NCBI GenBank assembly: GCA_021789935.1
Contig: JAJYIR010000008.1
Span: forward strand, 1 to 64,000
Source: Nitrospirota bacterium
GTDB taxonomy: Bacteria > Nitrospirota > Thermodesulfovibrionia > Thermodesulfovibrionales > JdFR-88
Direction: 5' to 3'
Length of the DNA stretch: 64,000 nt
Positions 1 to 8,933 of the stretch are shown here, one piece after another. The notes beneath the pieces were generated by a model. That model ran no database searches and was not told the DNA's origin. It was given only the letters and a program-made list of their open reading frames with translations. The translations under genes were made by a program, and so were the position numbers. The number at the start of each line of letters is the position of its first letter. Position 1 is the first letter of the stretch.

Positions 1-65
1 AGGCGGGAATCCAATTTACAAAAACGTCAAAATGGATGCCCGATTAAGACACTCGGGCATGACGA
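1..65. repeat. Edge of a dispersed palindromic intergenic repeat
   Basis: Positions 36-60 form a perfect 8-bp inverted repeat (ATGCCCGA, 9-nt loop, TCGGGCAT) next to a GCGGGAATCCA segment that runs off the left edge. This composition resembles the intergenic palindromic repeats common in deltaproteobacterial and Nitrospirota genomes; that resemblance is from memory. No gene is visible in 1-312. The rest of that stretch holds only the short direct repeat at 152-191. Confidence 0.4.
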
Positions 66-151
66 CCTTAGAGATGCTTATGTTTCTAAACCTTACTTGA
101 AAGCTGTTATGTAAAGCTAATCGTGAGACACCACACCAGCACACTCAAAAG

Positions 152-191
152 GGAAGTCCTGTTTAGTCCGTATCGAAAGGAAGTCCTGTTT
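152..191. repeat. 13-bp direct repeat
   Basis: GGAAGTCCTGTTT occurs at 152-164 and again at 179-191, a 27-bp period, in the non-coding stretch downstream of ispF. Function unknown. Confidence 0.6.
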
Positions 192-312
192 CCTGAGAAA
201 CTCTTCTATTGTCCCCGGTCCCCTCAATGGGGATATTTTCCAGGATAAGCGCCCGCATTTTTCTCTGTCCTCATGAAGTCCTTGCGGAAGGCGGCGGGAC
301 GGGATAAAAAAA

Positions 313-786
313 CTAAACGGGCCCCTTAAGCACGCAAACGGCGAATGCCGCGATGCCCTCTCCCCTGCCTATAAAACCCATCCCTTCGTTGGTCTTTGCC
401 TTAACGCTCACCGCTTCCGTCCCGAGCGCCCCCGAAAGGACCTTCCGCATGGCCTCGATATGCGGGGCCATGCGCGGGGCCTGGGCTATAACCGTGGAAT
501 CCATCGATTCTATCGTGAAACCTTTTTCCCTTGCCAACCGGACGGTATGCTCCAGGAGGACAAGGCTTGAGATCCCCTTGTATTTGGCATCGGTGTCCGG
601 AAAGTGCGCTCCTATGTCGCCCGCGCAAAGGGCGCCCAGGATGGCGTCTATAAGGGCATGGATAAGCGCGTCCGCGTCCGAGTGCCCCGCAAGGCCTTTA
701 TCATACGGTATACGCACGCCGCCCAGCACAAAAAATTCCCTCCCGGGGGCGAACCTGTGGCTATCGTATCCGAAGCCGGTCCTCAT
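313..786 (-). CDS. ispF: 2-C-methyl-D-erythritol 2,4-cyclodiphosphate synthase
   Basis: Cytosolic MEP-pathway enzyme that cyclises CDP-methylerythritol 2-phosphate to MEcPP with release of CMP, on the route to isoprenoids. The protein shows the family N-terminus RTGFGYDSHRF with metal-binding Asp and His, the LAGHSDADALIHALIDAILGA core, DIGAHFPDTD and a terminal GRGEGI segment. About 157 aa is the normal family length. I chose the ATG at 786 because the family begins with MRTGFGYD; an ATG two codons upstream (792) is also possible. It lies 14 nt after the ispD stop, so the two are probably co-transcribed. The pairing of ispD and ispF downstream of a PIN-TRAM gene matches the yacL-ispD-ispF order of Bacillus. 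No odd features. Confidence 0.96.
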   Translation of the reverse strand: MRTGFGYDSHRFAPGREFFVLGGVRIPYDKGLAGHSDADALIHALIDAILGALCAGDIGAHFPDTDAKYKGISSLVLLEHTVRLAREKGFTIESMDSTVIAQAPRMAPHIEAMRKVLSGALGTEAVSVKAKTNEGMGFIGRGEGIAAFAVCVLKGPV

Positions 787-800
787 CAACATCAGCTTTT

Positions 801-1517
801 TTAAAAAAAGACCCCTTCCCTGTATTTGAAAATGGCCCCGGCGATCATACCGTCTTCCGGGGTGGTTATCTTAATGTTCTCCGAAAGGCCCGGGACCACC
901 CGCACCCTTCCGCCTGCGGCCTCCACGAGGGCAGAATCGTCCGTACCGTAATTGCCGCTGGCCATCGCTTCCTGGTAGGCCCGCAAGAGCACGTCATAAA
1001 GAAAGATCTGGGGGGTTTGCACAGCAATGAGCCCGTCACGGGCAAGCGTACCTTTTACACACCCGCCTTCCCCTCTCTGCTTGATCGTGTCCTTAGGCAT
1101 CAGGCCAGGCACAACCCCATCCCAACCCGGCTCAAAGAGGGCGCTTATAAGGCCGCTTATGAACTGCGCGTTGGCAAACGGACGGACCGCGTCATGGATG
1201 GCGACGGCGCTTGTGCCGGGGGGAACAAGGCCCAGTGCGCTCCATACGGAGTCCTGCCTCTCTCTGCCGCCTTTGGCCAAACGGCGGACCTTTTTGATGC
1301 CGCCTTCCGCCAAAAGCATCTCCAGCGGGCCAAAATCTTCCTCCCGCACGGCGGGGATCACCTCTTTTATCTCCGCCACCCGGTCCAGCACCTCGAGCGT
1401 CCTTATTATGACGGGCTTTCCGCCCAGTTCAAAAAAAGTTTTCCTCTTTTTAACGCCGCCCGGGGCGGAGCTTGAAAATCTTTTTCCAAGCCCGGCGGCA
1501 GGGACGATGGCTATAAT
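801..1517 (-). CDS. ispD: 2-C-methyl-D-erythritol 4-phosphate cytidylyltransferase, non-standard start
   Basis: Transfers CMP from CTP to MEP, the third step of the MEP pathway. The nucleotide-binding motif AIVPAAGLGKRF, then FFELGGKPVI, AIHDAVRPF, ALVEAAGGRV and the C-terminal NIKITTPED identify IspD. The conserved N-terminus lies upstream of the first standard start in frame (GTG at 1391). No ATG, GTG or TTG exists in this frame between that GTG and well inside the upstream gene. I placed the start at an ATT codon (1517-1515), giving about 238 aa, the family norm; ATT at 1553 is an alternative. The PIN-TRAM stop (1537-1535) lies between the two candidates, so translational coupling is plausible. 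A sequencing error or an unusual initiation codon are the two explanations. Function is certain, start is not. Confidence 0.88.
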   Translation of the reverse strand: MIAIVPAAGLGKRFSSSAPGGVKKRKTFFELGGKPVIIRTLEVLDRVAEIKEVIPAVREEDFGPLEMLLAEGGIKKVRRLAKGGRERQDSVWSALGLVPPGTSAVAIHDAVRPFANAQFISGLISALFEPGWDGVVPGLMPKDTIKQRGEGGCVKGTLARDGLIAVQTPQIFLYDVLLRAYQEAMASGNYGTDDSALVEAAGGRVRVVPGLSENIKITTPEDGMIAGAIFKYREGVFF

Positions 1518-1534
1518 GTCCGCCCGGCTCGTTT

Positions 1535-2542
1535 CTATTTCGCGGCCCTCAATTCTTCCCTCTCGTAGTCTTCCCTTGTCTTCGAAAAGATCATCCTCCC
1601 GGCTGTAGTCTGAAGCACGCTCGTTACGGTCACGTCCACGTGCTTGCCTATCAGCTTCCTGCCGTTGTCGACAACCACCATGGTCCCGTCATCCAGGTAG
1701 GCCACCCCCTGGTTTGCCTCTTTGCCTTCCTTTATTATGAATACCTTCATGAGCTCCCCTGGCAGCACAACAGGCTTAAGCACGTTTGCAAGCTCGTTTA
1801 TATTCAAAACGGAGACGCCCTGGAGCTCGGCCACCTTGTTCAGGTTGAAATCATTCGTCACCACCTTGGCTCCAAGCATCTTGCCCAGGGCCACCAGCTT
1901 GGAATCCACCTCTTTTATCTTCGGGAAGTCTTCTTCCACTATCTTGATCTCAAGGTCTGTCATCTTCTGCATCCTGTGGAGGATCTCAAGCCCTCTTCTG
2001 CCTCTTCCGCGTTTTATCGGGTCCGGCGAGTCCGCTATATGCTGCAACTCCTGCAATATGAACTGGGGGAGCACGAAACTGCCCTCCAGAAAACCCGATT
2101 CGCAAACGTCCGCGATCCTGCCGTCGATTATTACGCTGGTGTCCAGTATCTTCTGGTTCTGCTCCCCGGCCTCTCCGCGGAAAATCCTGAAAAGGCCGGG
2201 CACGGTGAGATTTTGCCCCTTTTTAAGCCCTATTACCATGCCGCCCCATCCAAGCAGTCCGGCAAGGGCAAAATAAAATACGGATTTGGAGTCAGCGGGA
2301 ATTATCCCGGACAGCGGCACAAGAAGCAGTTCCGCAAACAGTATGCCCGCGGCAAGCCCTATGAATCCCCCGATAATGGTCCCAAGCGAAAGCTTTTTAA
2401 CAAAAGACTCCACCAGAAGCGCGGCCAGGCCCAACACGATGCCGGCCAACAGGCCCGCGAAGGGGTGGCCATAATTTTGCCCAAGGAAAAATCCAGCCGC
2501 GGAAAATACTATCACTATCGCACTTCTGAAAAATGCCAGCAT
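1535..2542 (-). CDS. PIN-TRAM domain membrane protein (YacL/PilT-like)
   Basis: 335 aa. Roughly the first 115 residues hold four hydrophobic membrane segments. They are followed by a PIN nuclease-like domain starting at KILDTSVIIDGRIADV, with the spaced acidic residues typical of PIN metal sites (LDTS, ELQHIAD, VTNDFNLN), and a C-terminal TRAM domain (LPGELMKVFIIKEG through VTVTSVLQTTAGRMIF). This is the YacL arrangement of Gram-positives and Nitrospirota. A membrane-tethered RNase or RNA-binding function is assumed for the family, but the substrate is unknown. The start ATG at 2542 sits 71 nt downstream of the htrA stop. The gene runs straight into ispD, as in the Bacillus yac cluster. Confidence 0.88.
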   Translation of the reverse strand: MLAFFRSAIVIVFSAAGFFLGQNYGHPFAGLLAGIVLGLAALLVESFVKKLSLGTIIGGFIGLAAGILFAELLLVPLSGIIPADSKSVFYFALAGLLGWGGMVIGLKKGQNLTVPGLFRIFRGEAGEQNQKILDTSVIIDGRIADVCESGFLEGSFVLPQFILQELQHIADSPDPIKRGRGRRGLEILHRMQKMTDLEIKIVEEDFPKIKEVDSKLVALGKMLGAKVVTNDFNLNKVAELQGVSVLNINELANVLKPVVLPGELMKVFIIKEGKEANQGVAYLDDGTMVVVDNGRKLIGKHVDVTVTSVLQTTAGRMIFSKTREDYEREELRAAK

Positions 2543-2613
2543 TTTTCCACCTCTTTCCGGGTTTTTCTATTATTCTCCGGCCCATTATAAAGAAATGCAA
2601 ATAAAAACCCCGT

Positions 2614-4053
2614 TCAATCCTGCTTCAAAAGGACATAAGACCTTCTGCCTGCGCGGTTTATGAGCAGGAGGACCGATTTCTGCGTCTCTACCCTTCTCAC
2701 CATGGCATTGAAATCCGAAAGCGTCCGGATGGGCCTGCGCTCCACCTCTTCTATGACATCGCCCCTTCTTAAGCCGCCTGTGCCGGAAGGACTGTCTTCG
2801 TCGACATCGGAGATGACGACGCCTTTTTCGCCGGCCGGCAGGCCCAGTTGCCTGGTAATGTCCCTGGTGAGGTCCACCACCCCCAGACCGGAGAAAGCGC
2901 TCATGTGGATTTGCGCACGGGGGGCCATGAGCTCTTCGTTCTGGGCCAGATCGACCGGGTACTGCCCAAGGGCCACACGGATGTGCAGCTTTTGCCTGCC
3001 CCGCAACACTTCAACCCGGACCACCCGGCCGGGGCCCGTCTCAGCCACCATGTTTTTAAGCGATGCCGGGCTTTCGACCGTTTTGCCCCCGAACCGGACT
3101 ATTGTATCGCCCCTTCTTATCCCCGCTTTTGAGGCCGGGCTTCCAGGCGCCAGATCGCTGATGAGGGCCCCTTCGGCAACGGCCAGCCCGAACTTGTCCG
3201 CAAGCCCCGGCGTAAGGTCCTGCATGGTGACGCCAAGCCATCCCCTGATTACCTTTCCATTGGTTTTAAGCTGCTCCATTATCTCGCGGGCCATGTTGCT
3301 GGGAACAGCGAAACCTATTCCTTGGTAACCGCCGCTTTTGGAAAATATCGCCGTGTTTATGCCTATGACCTGCCCGTCCACATTCACAAGCGGCCCGCCG
3401 GAATTCCCGGGATTTATGGCCGCGTCGGTCTGTATGAAGTCCTCATAGTCGGCTATGCCCACATTCGCCCTGCCCACTGCGCTTATGATGCCCATCGTGA
3501 TCGTATGGCTCAAGCTGAAAGGGTTCCCTATTGCCAGAACGAACTGGCCGGGCTCAATGGCATCGGAGTCCCCCCATATTATCGCCGGCAGCCCCGATGC
3601 GTCTATCTTCAGGAGGGCGATATCCGACTTCGGATCGGTGCCGATGATCCTGCCATCGAAATCCCTGTTGTCGAGCAGGGTGACCGTTATGTTTTCGGAG
3701 TCCTCGATTACGTGGTAGTTGGTTATTATGTACCCGTCCGGGGACACGATCACGCCAGACCCCAGGCTCTGTTCGCTCAACATCCTTGGCCCGCTGGAAA
3801 AGGGGCCCATGCCTTCATGCGTATCTCCGCTCCGGACCAGCCTCTGGCTTGAGATATTGACCACCGAAGGGGATACGGCCTTGACGATCCCTGAAAAGTC
3901 CTTTGCCCCTCCGGTAAAGGGGATAACTACCTGGCGAGGCGGCCCGTACCGCCTTTCAGGCAGCCCGATAATGTTTCCAAAATGATAAAAAACAAACCAT
4001 CCTGCCAGGCAGCCAAGGAGCAAAAGGCCGATGGCCCATAGAGTCTTCTTCAC
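2614..4053 (-). CDS. degP: HtrA/DegP-family periplasmic serine protease
   Basis: 479-aa envelope quality-control protease. An N-terminal hydrophobic segment (about residues 5-24) is a signal or anchor. The trypsin-like domain carries the triad H114 (NYHVIED), D144 (KSDIALLK) and S218 (GNSGGPL). Two PDZ domains follow, starting near residues 265 (GWLGVTMQDL) and 375 (GLGVVDLT). The start is GTG at 4053. The Do-type two-PDZ layout matches DegP/DegQ; which one cannot be decided here. It is divergent from the PBP1a gene across a 188-bp gap that holds no other ORF. Confidence 0.95.
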   Translation of the reverse strand: MKKTLWAIGLLLLGCLAGWFVFYHFGNIIGLPERRYGPPRQVVIPFTGGAKDFSGIVKAVSPSVVNISSQRLVRSGDTHEGMGPFSSGPRMLSEQSLGSGVIVSPDGYIITNYHVIEDSENITVTLLDNRDFDGRIIGTDPKSDIALLKIDASGLPAIIWGDSDAIEPGQFVLAIGNPFSLSHTITMGIISAVGRANVGIADYEDFIQTDAAINPGNSGGPLVNVDGQVIGINTAIFSKSGGYQGIGFAVPSNMAREIMEQLKTNGKVIRGWLGVTMQDLTPGLADKFGLAVAEGALISDLAPGSPASKAGIRRGDTIVRFGGKTVESPASLKNMVAETGPGRVVRVEVLRGRQKLHIRVALGQYPVDLAQNEELMAPRAQIHMSAFSGLGVVDLTRDITRQLGLPAGEKGVVISDVDEDSPSGTGGLRRGDVIEEVERRPIRTLSDFNAMVRRVETQKSVLLLINRAGRRSYVLLKQD

Positions 4054-4241
4054 TATACCAATATTATAATCTCAAGAGTGAAGGGTAAGCAATTTTTATT
4101 CCGGTGGCGCTCGCTATTCATTTTTATCCCTTTTTTTCAAGGACTATCACTGCTATTGCCTTTAAAAAAAACCTTTGCCGGGCCGTCTGCCCCGCCGGCC
4201 GCTTTGACAGACGTTTTCCGCGCATTTTATAATTTTGGTGA

Positions 4242-6620
4242 ATGAAAAAACTCTGGTTTGTCTTTCTTGTAGTGCTGATCCCGCTTATGGCCGGAACGGC
4301 GGTAGGCGGATACCTTGGGATAATCAAAGACACCCCCTCTATAAGTGAACTTAAAAAGGGGGATCCCCCAGGCACGGATATATATGCCGACAACGACACC
4401 TTCGTGGCTGAGATCAGCGCACAGAAGAGCATACGGGTGCCCTTCAGGGAGATGCCAAAAAACCTGGTAAACGCGGTAGTGGCCGTGGAGGATGCCCGGT
4501 TCTACAAGCACAAGGGACTGGACTACATAGGCCTGATCAGGGCCGCGTTGACGGACCTCTATTACCACCGCATAAAGGAAGGTGGCAGCACCATCACCCA
4601 GCAGCTTGCCAAAATAACATTCCTTAGCCCTGAACGCACATTTAAAAGGAAGCTCCGGGAGGCGGCCCTGGCCATAAAGATAGAGAAAAGCCTTACAAAA
4701 GACGAGATACTGGAACTCTATCTTAACCGCGTATATTTCGGGCACGGCGCTTACGGCGTCCAGGAGGCAGCCAAGCTCTACTTCGGAAAGCCCGTCTCGC
4801 GGCTCACCCTGCCGGAGGCCGCCCTGCTTGCCGGTCTCATAAAGGGGCCAGGCGAATTCTCACCCTTTATCCACCCGCAAAAGGCAAAAGTACGCCAGGG
4901 TTTCGTGCTTCAGAGAATGCACGATGAGGGATATATAAACACAGCCCAGATGACGTGGGCGTTCAAGACGCCGATAAGGCTGAGCCCGGTCAGGCCGGCT
5001 TTCGAGTCTAATGCATATTTTGTGGATTACGTAAAGAAATACCTCCTGCAAAAATACGGAGCCAAGATGGTTTATTCCGGAGGGCTCAAGGTATATACCA
5101 CTCTCAGGAAAGATTACCAGGCAGCCGCCGAGGAGTCCCTGAGGCAGGGTCTAAGGGAAATTGACAAGCGGCGGGGCTGGCGCGGGCCTATACGGCATAT
5201 AAACGACCTTAACGCCCTCAAATCAGCGGAAAACAAAAACACATCCTCGGTACTGCCCGCACGCCGGGAGATAACCGATGGGACGGTTTTAAAGGTAACG
5301 CCTGCCAGCGCCGTGGTAGACGTGGCGGGGCGCACGGGTGTGCTTTTGAAAAAAGACGCCCTATGGGCACAGACCGTCCTGCTTGCGGATGGCAGAACAA
5401 AGACCATAAGGAATTTTAACCTTGCAAAGATACTGCGCCCGGGAGACGTCATTGAAGTCAGGGTGAAGTCCTCCTCCGCGCGCGGCCTTTTCGGACTGTC
5501 GCTCGAGCAGGAGCCGCAGGTCCAGGGGGCTGTCGTGGCGATGGACCCGAAGACGGGGTTTGTCCGGGCCCTTGTGGGGGGATATGACTACCTGCAGAGC
5601 GAGTACGACCGGGCCCTTTACGCCCAGAGGCAAGCCGGTTCATCCTTCAAGCCGATCATCTACGGAGCGGCCATAAACGAAGGCATACCGCCTTCTTACG
5701 TTATCGATGACGCGCCCGTAACGTTCCAGTGGAACGGGGGGGAATGGAGCCCCAAGAATTACGAACGCACCTATGGCGGGCCGACCTCCCTGCGGGACGG
5801 ACTTGCCCATTCAATAAACGTGGTCACCGTAAAGCTGCTGGACCATATAGGAGTGGAAAAGGCCATAGATTTCGCGCATTTGATGGGGGTAGAGGAGCAC
5901 ATGCCGCACGACCTTACCCTGGCCCTTGGCTCTCTGAGCATAACGCCAATCGACATGCTGACCGCCTATGCCCCTTATGACAACGGGGGCACAAGGGTGC
6001 GGCCGATAATAATAAAATACATAACCGATTCCAAAGGCCGGATACTGGAATCCAACCAGCCTTCAACGCAAAAGGTGATCACCCCCCAAGTCGCTTTTCT
6101 CATGACCTCCATGCTGGAAGACGTGGTCAGGAACGGGACTGGCTGGCGGGCGAGGGTGCTGGGGCAGGACGTGGCGGGCAAGACCGGGACAACCAGCGAT
6201 TACCGTGACGCCTGGTTCATAGGATATACGCCGGACCTCATGGCCGCATCATGGGTGGGCTTTGACAACATGCAGAGCCTGGGCCAGGGAGAAACCGGCG
6301 CCAAGGCCGCAAGCCCCATTTGGGTGAATTTCATGAAATACGTGCAGGGCAGGGCCCCGTCTGAAGGTTTCGGGCCCCCTCCCGAGGGCGTCTCAGCCTA
6401 TACGGTGGACTCTGTGACAGGCGCCATTATAGACAATTCGCCTGCGCCCGTTTCAAACCCGGAATATTACAAGGAATACTTCATAACGGGGACGGAGCCG
6501 CAACCGGGGACGAGCCTTGAGCCCCTGCAGCCGCGTTACAACGGAGGTCCATCCGGGGGCGGCCCGAATGGGGGAGGATCAACCGCGAGAGGCAGACCAA
6601 ACGGGGGCGCACAGAATTAG
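4242..6620 (+). CDS. mrcA: Penicillin-binding protein 1A (class A, bifunctional)
   Basis: 792-aa bitopic inner-membrane peptidoglycan synthase with glycosyltransferase and DD-transpeptidase activities. One N-terminal membrane anchor (about residues 4-25) is followed by the GT51 domain with catalytic E83 in VEDARFYKHKGLD and the GGSTITQQLAK motif. The transpeptidase domain shows SSFK (Ser467, Lys470), SIN (524-526) and KTGTT (647-651). An insertion between the two (about residues 310-420) resembles the OB-like domain of PBP1a. The last roughly 30 residues are Gly/Asn-rich low complexity, likely a flexible periplasmic tail. Directly after the stop is a T7-C-T6 tract that may end transcription. 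Confidence 0.96.
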   Translation: MKKLWFVFLVVLIPLMAGTAVGGYLGIIKDTPSISELKKGDPPGTDIYADNDTFVAEISAQKSIRVPFREMPKNLVNAVVAVEDARFYKHKGLDYIGLIRAALTDLYYHRIKEGGSTITQQLAKITFLSPERTFKRKLREAALAIKIEKSLTKDEILELYLNRVYFGHGAYGVQEAAKLYFGKPVSRLTLPEAALLAGLIKGPGEFSPFIHPQKAKVRQGFVLQRMHDEGYINTAQMTWAFKTPIRLSPVRPAFESNAYFVDYVKKYLLQKYGAKMVYSGGLKVYTTLRKDYQAAAEESLRQGLREIDKRRGWRGPIRHINDLNALKSAENKNTSSVLPARREITDGTVLKVTPASAVVDVAGRTGVLLKKDALWAQTVLLADGRTKTIRNFNLAKILRPGDVIEVRVKSSSARGLFGLSLEQEPQVQGAVVAMDPKTGFVRALVGGYDYLQSEYDRALYAQRQAGSSFKPIIYGAAINEGIPPSYVIDDAPVTFQWNGGEWSPKNYERTYGGPTSLRDGLAHSINVVTVKLLDHIGVEKAIDFAHLMGVEEHMPHDLTLALGSLSITPIDMLTAYAPYDNGGTRVRPIIIKYITDSKGRILESNQPSTQKVITPQVAFLMTSMLEDVVRNGTGWRARVLGQDVAGKTGTTSDYRDAWFIGYTPDLMAASWVGFDNMQSLGQGETGAKAASPIWVNFMKYVQGRAPSEGFGPPPEGVSAYTVDSVTGAIIDNSPAPVSNPEYYKEYFITGTEPQPGTSLEPLQPRYNGGPSGGGPNGGGSTARGRPNGGAQN

Positions 6621-6711
6621 ATAGCTTTTTTTCTTTTTTGCATAACTGATATGTCTGGTATCATTGCACAATAGGGATGAGGGGTTTTTTAAAACAAGGA
6701 GGGGATGCAAC

Positions 6712-7137
6712 ATGATTTTAAAAAAGTTATCTGCCCTGGGAAGCATGGCCGTCATCATTGTGCTTGCCGCGCCGCTTGTTTCACCCGCGCAGACATTCAC
6801 CGGCGCCCCCACAGTTTGCGAAAAGACAAAAACAAAAACAAAGACAAAGACAAAAACCCCCTCTGCCTATAAAAAAGCCCTGGCCGCCTATTCGCGGGGC
6901 GATTACCGGAAGGCTGCCAGCCTGCTTGAGAGGGAGGTAAAGGAGCGTCCTGAAGCCGGGAGCTATTACCTGCTTGGCTATGCAAGCTACAAGCTTGGCA
7001 ACCGGAAGGCCGCAAAAAGATATTTTAAAGAGGCATACCTGATAGACCCGGGGCTCAACCCCGGAAACATCATCTCCAAGATAAGAAAAACAAAAAAAAC
7101 AAAAAAAGCGGAAAGGCACGGCAGGACCCGGCAATGA
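6712..7137 (+). CDS. Small exported TPR-repeat protein with Lys-Thr tract
   Basis: About 141 aa. The start at 6712 is set by a strong AAGGAGGGG ribosome-binding site 6-14 nt upstream; a longer ORF from 6664 has none. A signal peptide (MILKKLSALGSMAVIIVLAAP) is followed by a Lys-Thr dipeptide run, then two TPR-like helical pairs (AYKKALAAYSRGDYRKAASLL and SYYLLGYASYKLGNRKAAKRYF), ending in a basic Lys-rich tail. The role is unknown; periplasmic protein-protein interaction is likely. Its ATGA overlap with the phosphomannomutase gene suggests translational coupling. Confidence 0.75.
   Translation: MILKKLSALGSMAVIIVLAAPLVSPAQTFTGAPTVCEKTKTKTKTKTKTPSAYKKALAAYSRGDYRKAASLLEREVKERPEAGSYYLLGYASYKLGNRKAAKRYFKEAYLIDPGLNPGNIISKIRKTKKTKKAERHGRTRQ
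6826..6858 (+). repeat. Hexanucleotide microsatellite (ACAAAA/ACAAAG units)
   Basis: Consecutive 6-nt units of ACAAAA or ACAAAG type lie inside the TPR gene and encode a run of Lys-Thr dipeptides. Being a multiple of three, gain or loss of units would change tract length without breaking the frame. Confidence 0.7.
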
Positions 7138-8498
7138 CCATCCCTCACATATTCAGACAATACGATATACGCGGGGTCTGGGGCAAGGACCTGAACGAGG
7201 AGATCGTCTACGAGATAGGCAGGGCGATGGCTTTCCGGCTTTATGAGAGGTTTGACGGCAAGGGGGACCTCAGGGTGACGGTGGGGCGCGATGTAAGGGT
7301 GAGTTCGCCCGCCATGCTTTCCGCCATTTCCCGTGCGTTCATGGAAAGCGGCATAGATGTTGTAGACCTGGGGGCCTGTCCCACCCCTGTGCAGTACTTC
7401 TCCCTTTTCAGGATGCCCGTGGATGGCGGCGCAATGATAACTGCAAGCCATAATCCTGCCGAGTTCAACGGGCTTAAGCTGTCGATAGGCACAGAGACCC
7501 TTTACGGGACGGAGATACAGCGGATCCGGCAGTATATAGAGGAAGGCAAAACGGTGGAAGGCCATGGCTCTCTTACAAGGCACGACATATTGCCCGAGTA
7601 CATGCAGTACATGCGTGCCCAGTTCGGGCGGCTAAGCGGGATGAAGGCCGTGATCGACTGCGGAAACGGTGTGGCCGGCCTGGTCGCCCCGGAGCTTTTC
7701 AAGAGCCTGGATATTGAAACCATTCCGCTTTACTGTGAGCCGGACGGCACATTCCCCAATCATCACCCGGACCCCGTGGTGCCGGAAAACATAAAAGACC
7801 TCATAGATACGGTAATAAGAGAAAAGGCGGATGTGGGTATAGGCTATGACGGGGACGGTGACAGGCTTGGGGTGGTGGATGGGGACGGCGAGATCGTCTG
7901 GGGAGACAGGCTGCTTTCGCTCTTTGCCCGGCAACTGCTGGCGGAGCACCCCGGGGCGGCAATAATCGGGGAAGTAAAATGCTCGCAGAGCCTTTATGAT
8001 GACATAGAGGCCCGCGGCGGGGTCCCCATGATGTGGAAGACCGGGCATTCCCTGATAAAAAGCAAGATGAAGGAGTCCGGGGCCCTTCTGGCCGGGGAGA
8101 TGAGCGGGCACATTTTCTTCAAGGACAGGTATTTCGGGTATGACGATGCCGTGTACGCGAGCCTGCGTTTAATGGAGGCGCTTAAAAGAAACGGCCCCCC
8201 GTACTCCGTGAAAAGGCTCCTGGGCGGCCTGCCGCGGATGTCTATCACCCCGGAGATAAGAGTGGATTGCCCGGACGACAGGAAGTTCTCGGTCGTGGAG
8301 CGGATCAAGGAAGAACTGGGCAGGGAACACCCCATAATCGATATCGACGGGGTAAGGGTGCGGTACGCGGATGGATGGGGGCTCGTAAGAGCGTCAAATA
8401 CTCAGCCGGCGCTCGTACTGCGCTTCGAGGCCATGGATGATGAATCTCTTGAAAAGATGCGCCGGGACGTCGAAGGGAAACTGAAAAGGCTACTTTAA
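7134..8498 (+). CDS. algC: Phosphomannomutase/phosphoglucomutase
   Basis: 454-aa alpha-D-phosphohexomutase that interconverts hexose 1- and 6-phosphates for LPS or exopolysaccharide precursors. It shows the phosphoserine loop TASHNPAEFNGLK, the metal loop YDGDGDRLGVVD, the sugar-binding GEMSGHIFFKDRY and the C-terminal phosphate-binding RASNTQPALVLRFEA, in the right order and at the normal family length. The N-terminal FRQYDIRGVWG is also characteristic. It overlaps the upstream TPR gene by 4 nt and converges on the MerR gene with a 9-nt tail overlap. Mannose versus glucose preference cannot be read from sequence. Confidence 0.95.
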   Translation: MTIPHIFRQYDIRGVWGKDLNEEIVYEIGRAMAFRLYERFDGKGDLRVTVGRDVRVSSPAMLSAISRAFMESGIDVVDLGACPTPVQYFSLFRMPVDGGAMITASHNPAEFNGLKLSIGTETLYGTEIQRIRQYIEEGKTVEGHGSLTRHDILPEYMQYMRAQFGRLSGMKAVIDCGNGVAGLVAPELFKSLDIETIPLYCEPDGTFPNHHPDPVVPENIKDLIDTVIREKADVGIGYDGDGDRLGVVDGDGEIVWGDRLLSLFARQLLAEHPGAAIIGEVKCSQSLYDDIEARGGVPMMWKTGHSLIKSKMKESGALLAGEMSGHIFFKDRYFGYDDAVYASLRLMEALKRNGPPYSVKRLLGGLPRMSITPEIRVDCPDDRKFSVVERIKEELGREHPIIDIDGVRVRYADGWGLVRASNTQPALVLRFEAMDDESLEKMRRDVEGKLKRLL

Positions 8499-8933
8499 CT
8501 TCTTGTCCCTTTGCTTGGCCGACAGGTAAACTACACAGTCCTCGCAAATGCGCCCGGTGGTACGGTTGCATATCATGCGGTTAAGCTCCCAGCAGGGGTT
8601 GGTCCGGTCTATGAAAGCGGAGCAACTGCCGCGCCGCTCCTCCGAGCAGTTTGTTATCTCCCAGCACGGGGCGTACTGGAGCAGGCGCTTTATCCCTTCT
8701 ATGCTTATCTTTTTATGGTGGATGAGGTCCCGGATGCACATGAGCCACTTGATATCGTTTTCCGAATAGTAGCGGTTCTTGTTCCGCCTGGAAGGTTTCA
8801 GTAGGCCATGTTTTTCATAAAGCCTGAGGGTCTGATCCGTGGTCCCGACCAATTCGGAAACAACCCCGATTGGATAAAGGGGCATGTCCTGTTTCTGCTT
8901 GCCCGTGAGCAATTCGCTGTCCCTTGCTTTCAT
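8490..8933 (-). CDS. MerR-family regulator with two-CW cysteine domain
   Basis: 147 aa. The N-terminal MerR winged helix-turn-helix (YPIGVVSELVGTTDQTLRLYEKHGLLKPSR) is followed by the dimerisation region. A C-terminal cysteine-rich module reads APCWEITNC, SCSAF, NPCWELNRMIC and CEDC: eight cysteines with two Cys-Trp pairs, matching the two-CW domain of anaerobe regulators. A metal or Fe-S/redox-responsive sensor is the natural inference; the ligand is not known. The gene stands alone and converges on the phosphomannomutase gene. The 177-bp region behind it is AT-rich and shows no gene. Confidence 0.88.
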   Translation of the reverse strand: MKARDSELLTGKQKQDMPLYPIGVVSELVGTTDQTLRLYEKHGLLKPSRRNKNRYYSENDIKWLMCIRDLIHHKKISIEGIKRLLQYAPCWEITNCSEERRGSCSAFIDRTNPCWELNRMICNRTTGRICEDCVVYLSAKQRDKKLK

